Below, piece by piece: positions 34,148-40,597 of a DNA stretch of 64,000 nucleotides; position 1 is the stretch's first letter, and each line of letters begins with the position of its first letter. The notes under the pieces were generated by a model. It saw nothing but the letters and a program-made list of their open reading frames with translations, did no database searches and was not told the origin of the DNA. This DNA is from Prorocentrum cordatum (taxonomy: Eukaryota > Sar > Dinophyceae > Prorocentrales > Prorocentraceae). The stretch is from assembly GCA_963575745.1 (NCBI GenBank), contig CAUYUJ010014769.1:157501-221500 (forward strand), in the 5' to 3' direction. The position numbers were made by a program, and so were the translations under genes.

Positions 34148-36348
34148 GAGAGATCGGCATACACGCACATACGTATGTGCATATATGTATACATTACAGA
34201 GGTATGTAAACATACCTATATATATGAACAAGTCCCATGACTCCCCATATGTCTATATATTGTTGTGGGCTTTCGTCTTACCCCCCACCCACTTCGCATA
34301 CGTTACCCTATTTCCCTGGGGATCCACAAGCAATTGTTTTTCCCCTCCTGATCCCTATCCTGAGATTCGAGGTTGCACACAAGTGCAACATCGCGAAAAA
34401 AAGCAATAAGAGCCCTAGACCCCATCTTTCTGCTGCATTTTTCGAGCCGCATCGATCTGTGAGGGTCCCAGGGCCCGAAATCGTGCGAAAGTCGCCTGGG
34501 CCGACATACTTGAGACGCCAGGACCTCAGGGTCTATACCAACCCCCGAGACGAGGCGACGTCGTAGCAGAGCCTGTCCCCGGTGACGTTGTACCACACGC
34601 CCACGGCGTCCCGCACGGCACCGACCTTTGGAGTCCCGACACGGTGCGGTGACAGACGGTGCGGTGACCTCGAAATCCTCCAAGACATCACCGCACGGTC
34701 CGTCAACGCACGGTTTTGAGACCTCGGAGGCCCCAGTCGCCCGAGACATCCTCGGAGAACGATCTGAGTCCCAAAACCGTGCGGTGACCCCGAATCCCCA
34801 CCGACTCACCACACGGTGTGATCACCACCCCGTTTGGGGGCCCCCGACGACCAGCTCCAGCAGCCCCGACGCCCGGAGCTGCCCCTCGGCGAGCGAGTGG
34901 CCGTTCCCGGTGGCGTTGCCCCACTCCACCGCGACTGCGGCATGTTTTTTCCCTACCTAGGCTCTGCCTGGAAGGGTTCTTACTCGGTATGCTTAAAGGG
35001 CCAGGCAGTGCAACTCGCCCCGGGCGGTTCCCCCAGTATCCACCCCGCGGTTCCCCCAGTTACGTCCCCTTAGCTTAGCGTTGCTTATCTCATCTTAGCT
35101 TAGCTTATTTCATCTTAGCTTAGCTTAGCTTCATCTTAGCTCAGGTTAATCTTAGCTTAGCTTACCTTCATCTTAGCTCTGCTGAGCTTTAGCATAGCAG
35201 AGCACAGCAGAGCACAGCAGAGCGTAGCAGAGCGTAGCAGAGCGTAGCAGAGCGTAGCAGAGCGTAGCAGAGCGTAGCAGAGTATAGCGCAGCACAGCAA
35301 AATATCATAGCTAAGCCCAGCATAGCACAGCATAGCGCAGCATAGCATAGCATAGCATAGCAGAGCAGAGCGCAGCACAGCACAGCACAGCATAGCACCG
35401 CGCAGCAGAGCATAGCATAGCATAGCAGAGCATAGCATGGCACAGCAGCAAAGCAAAGGCAAAGCAACAGCAGCGACAGCAAAGCAAAACACAAGCAACG
35501 CAAAGCAAAGCAAAGCAAAAGTAAAAGCAAAGCAAAAGAAAGGCAAAGCAAAAGCAATGTGCGACAGATGCCGAGCTGGCCTCGATGGCCGGACCGGAGC
35601 CCCCGCAAGCAGTGCCTTCCGTAACCATTTCGGCTCAAGTTCTCTTTCCCTACCTAGGCTCTGCCTAGAGGGTTCTTACTCGCTGGGCTTAAAGGGGCCC
35701 GGGCAATGTTCCTCGCCCCGGGCGGTTCCCCCAGTATCCGCCCCGCGGTTCCCCCAGTTGCGCCCCCTTAGCTTAGCTTTGCTTACCGCATCTTAGCCTA
35801 GCCTAGCTTAACTTAGCTTAGCTTAGCTTAGCCTAGCCTAGCTTAGCTTAGCTTAGCTTAGCTTAGCCTAGCCTAGCCTAGCTTAGCTCAGCTCAGCTCA
35901 GCTTAGCGGAGCGCAGCATTAGCATAGCATAGCATAGCATAGCATAGCATATCATAGCATACCATCACATATCGTGGCGCAGCATCGCATAAGACAGCAC
36001 AGCATAGCATTGCATAGCATAGCATAGCATAGCATAGCATATCTTAGCATAGCATAGCTTAGCTTAGCATAGCACAGCGCAGCATTGCATTGCATAGCAT
36101 AGCGCAGCATAGCATAGCATAGCATAGCACAGCATCGCAAATCATAGCATAGCATAGCATAGCATATCGCAGCATCGCATAACATAGTATATCATATCAT
36201 AACATAGCACAGCATAGCGCAGCATAGCATATCATAACATATCATAGCATAGCATAGCGCAGCATAGCATAGCATAGCACAGCATAGCGCAGCATAGCAT
36301 AGCATAGCACTACTACTACTACTACTACTACGACTACTACTACTACTT

Positions 36349-36422
<74 letters not shown>

Positions 36423-36540
36423 ACGACTACGACTACGACTACGACTACGACTACGACTACGACTACGACTACGACGACTACTACTACTACTACTACGACG
36501 ACTACTACTACTACTACTACGACTACGACTACTACTACTA

Positions 36541-36624
<84 letters not shown>

Positions 36625-36667
36625 CACGACTACGACTACGACTACGACTACGACTACGACTACTACT

Positions 36668-36741
<74 letters not shown>

Positions 36742-39700
36742 CACTACTGCTGCAACTGCGACGATGAGGAGAAGGAGGAGGACGGCGTTTACCGTTACTA
36801 CTAATATTGCTCTCCTCGGGGCTCCAGCTCCTAGGTAGGGTCGCTCTGGGATAATCTAATTTTCGGCGATAATGGGCACTATGGGGGAGGGGGGAAGGGC
36901 CATGGGGGGGGGATATATAATGTAACGCCTCCCCCCCGCCGTGCGCACGGCGGCAGTGCCCAGAGCGCACTGGGGGGGGAGGGGCGTCACGTCATATAGG
37001 GGGGGGGCAAGGGGGGGGGGCTGGGGGGCTGTAATGCCCACATTATGCCCCAAGCAGTAAAGAAACACGCTCCTGTCAGGTCGCCCAGGCGGAGGGTGTA
37101 CGCCACGTCCTCGGGCCGCCCCTCCAGCCGGACGCCGAAGTCCCGGTCCAGGGCGCGGCACGCGGCCCTCGGAGGTCGACTACACGCAGAAGAGTGCCCC
37201 TGGGTGAGAGTGGCCTTTGGTGCGCGGTTCGTTGGGGGCCGCGGGGGGGGGCACACACGAGCGCGCGAGACGCCAACACCGCGTCGCCTTCGGCGATCGG
37301 GGGCCCCCCCCTGGGCCCGCACCAAGGGTCACCCCGGCCAGAGGTCACTCCTGCGGCTAGCCCACGCCTCATCGGCCACGGCGGCAAAGGGAAGGACCCG
37401 GGGCCCACGGAGTAGGTGATGTACGTGGAGGGGAAGGGGTAGTTCGCCTCGGCCAGCAAGAACCAGGGGGCCTCGGAGCGGAGGAGGAGGAGGAGGAGGA
37501 GGAGGAGGAGGAAGGGAGGAAGGGAGGAAGGGAGGAAGGGAGGAAGGGCGGGATCCGCCCGCACCGGGCCGGGGCCTCGGAGCGCCTCGGCACGCGCGTC
37601 GGATCGGGGCCGCTCCAGCACCGAAGGGGCACCGCATCGGACCGGCCGCGTGCACCACGGCCCCGCGCAGACACATCGGGCCGCGCCAGATGTCGCGAGG
37701 ACGCTGGGGTCGAATCGGATAGGGCCGCCCGCCGTGGATAATTACAGTGGACACGCGCGACAAGAAATCTTGCACGCATGAAATGCGGTGCCACATTCTT
37801 CGTCGATCTCTGAGGGTCCGTGCCCCAGAGCTTCTGCGGGTCCCAGACCAGAAACTTCCTGTGGGGCACCTGCTGGCACGCCGAGTTCTTATCTGGCGCG
37901 CCTGCTACATCGAATCGGACCACTCTGACTTCGGACCCGCCGTACGTTGGTTGATTTCCCGACTTGCAACGCTGTGTTGGTAATGCACCCCGAACGTTGC
38001 GAAAAAACAAAATGGAAATATCCGCCTCAGAAAAATAAGGCAGAGAGTTCCGCTATCATTTGGCGGAAACCGCGACGGCAAAGTGGGGTGGAAATCGACA
38101 TCAGAGGAGCTCAAAAAGTAGGGCGGAAAGTTCCGCCCTGCTTGCGAGATAGCCCATAGCACGGCAGACCCGAAGTCGGGACGATCGGAACGCAGCCCAG
38201 ACCCCCGAAGTCATGATTTCTTCACAACGTCGACTCCCAGAGGTCTGGACCCCTTCCCTGGGACCGGTTTTTCATCCTGAGTCGTCTTTGGACGGCCCCG
38301 AGGCCCGGTAAGGTCCCCTGGCAGCCGAGAATAGCGAAAAGCCTCCCGTCGTTTTTTTTTCACAGTGCGAGGGGGTCTGGGATAAGGTCGAGCGTGACCC
38401 CCTACAGGGGGATTTTGAGCCCGACTTCAGTCTGGGAGTGGGTCCTGCCTGGGCCCAGGCGATGAAGTCCTGCGCGCTGCCCAGCGGCTCGCAGCTGCCC
38501 GCGGCGCCGCCGAGCAGCGCGAGGCCGCGAGCGGACTTGCCCGCCTCGGCGGCCAGCGGCCAGGCGGCCCGCAAGTTGGCCAGGCACCTGCGGGACGAGA
38601 AGAAGATGGGCCTTGCGCGAGATGACATACCCTGAGACGCAGATCCCCTCGAGCAATGAAAAAATCACGACGGGCGGTTTTTCCTAATTTTCGGCCTCCG
38701 GGGGCCCTCACCGGGCCTCGGGACCGTCAAAAACGACTCGGGATGAGAAACCGGTCCTGGGGAAGGGGTCGAGACCTCTGGGGGTCGACGTAATGAAAAA
38801 TTCATGACGTCGGGGGTCTGGGAATCTTGGCATTGCAATTTTTCCCAACCATCCTGTGGTGTTGGGTCCTCGTTTTGAAGAGACGGTCCCCGCGTTCCTT
38901 CCTTCCTTCTTTCCTGCCCTCCTCCCCCTCCTCCCTCCTCCCATCCGTGTCTCTGCCCTGCGCATGTCTTCGTCGTCGTCACCCTTCCCAGAACAGCGTT
39001 TCGTGGCCCCATGAGGAGCTACACCGAAGGCCACAGTGGCGGTGTCTACATACGTCTCCCCCACGCAGAACGGCGTTTCGTGACCCCAGGGGGAGCTCCA
39101 CCTAAGGCCCCAGTGGCGGTGTCCACATGCGCCCCCCCCATCCAGCGCAGCGTTCTGTGGCCCCATGGGGAGCTCCATTGAAGGCCCCAGTGGCGGTGTC
39201 CACGTGCGTCTCCCCCACCCAGCGCAGCGTTTCGCGGCCCCATGGAGAGCTCCATTGAAGGCCCCAGTGGCAAAGTTCTCATGCGCCCTGGTGGCAAAGT
39301 TCGCGTGCGTCCCCCCCGCCCAGTACAGCGTTCCGCGGCCCATAAGGAGCTCCATCTAACACGATACCAACAACTGCGGTACTGACAACTGCATATGGTT
39401 GGGTCCTTCGCGAGGCTAACTTCGCAACCAGCGTTTTCGGTCAATTTCGGGCCCGGGGACCCTCACAGATCGATCTGGCTCGAAAGATGATGCAGAAAGG
39501 GTCCGGGGCTCCAGTCGTGATTTCTTGCTATGCTGGATTTTTTGCAACGTCGGATCTCAGGGGGTAGCGACCTTACGCGGAGACTAACGCGGGCCGTCAG
39601 CGCGGCACGCCGCACTGGAAACCAGGGCGCCTACGCGCGACCTGACGCGGGCAGCCTGCGCGCAGATGTCGGAGAAGTCGATCTCGTCTCCCAGACCCAC

Positions 39701-40558
39701 CCCAGGAGGTCTCGACCCATTCCTTGGGACCGGTTTGTCACCCCGAGTCGAATTCGGACTGTCCCGGCGCCCGGCGAGGGCCCCCCGGGGCCGAAAACTA
39801 GCAAAAACCTCGCGTCGTGACTTTCTCACAGCGCGAGGGGTCGAATGTCGGCGCAGTCGACCCCATTTGTCTGCGTCGAGCTCGCCTGTCTGGAGAGCCC
39901 CCGGCCGTGGACACGCCCCTGGTCACCGCGCGTGCGGTCCAGTCCAGCCGCTCCTCGCCGGGTTCGCGCCGGCGGACCACCCGTGAGCTCTGGGCGCTGA
40001 AGAGATCGCGACGGATGGCTTTCTCACATTTTCGGCTTCTGGGATCCTCGCCCGGCGGCTCGTGGGTGAAAAGCCCGTCCCGGGGAATCTGTCGGGACCT
40101 CCGAAGGCTCACGCTGCAAAAAGCGAATGGCGCTCTGGACCTGGGCGTCGCACTCCCCCGTTCTTCTGGGCGCCCTCGCCCGGCTTCGGGCCCCGGGGCC
40201 ATCATATGTCGATCCGGCTCGGGAAATCCCTGAGATCCGGCGTTTCAAAAAAAAATCGCAACATCGCAAAAAATCACGCCCGGAGCCCCGGACCCCATCT
40301 TTCTTTTTCGAGCCAGATCGCTCTGTGAGGGTCCCAGGGCCCGAAGTTGAGCGAAAACGCCTGCTGTGAAAAACTTGCATCGCCAGGATCTCAGGGACGC
40401 CGCACACGGATGGGGTCCCCAGGGCCGCGGGCATACCTCGCAGCGCCGGATCTCAGGGACCCTCGCCGGTCCCAGGGGGCCTCCGCCCTGCGCCTCCGCC
40501 GCCTCCGCCTCCTCCGCCTCCGGACCTCCGCGCCTCCGCCGCCCGACGACGACGACGA

Positions 40559-40597
<39 letters not shown>

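Noticed and set aside
33239-34209. His/Thr/Ile- and Cys/Met/Val-rich frames (could be mistaken for metal-binding proteins)
   Set aside because: They come from CATA/CATG/CAGA tetranucleotide repeats and are open in every phase.
36242-36970. Ser/Arg-rich frame resembling an SR protein, directly following S28 exon 5 in one reading
   Set aside because: The Ser and Arg runs are coded by (CTA)n/(CTACGA)n, and exon 6 at 34,852-34,934 joins exon 5 in phase and in S28 sequence, so this is intron.
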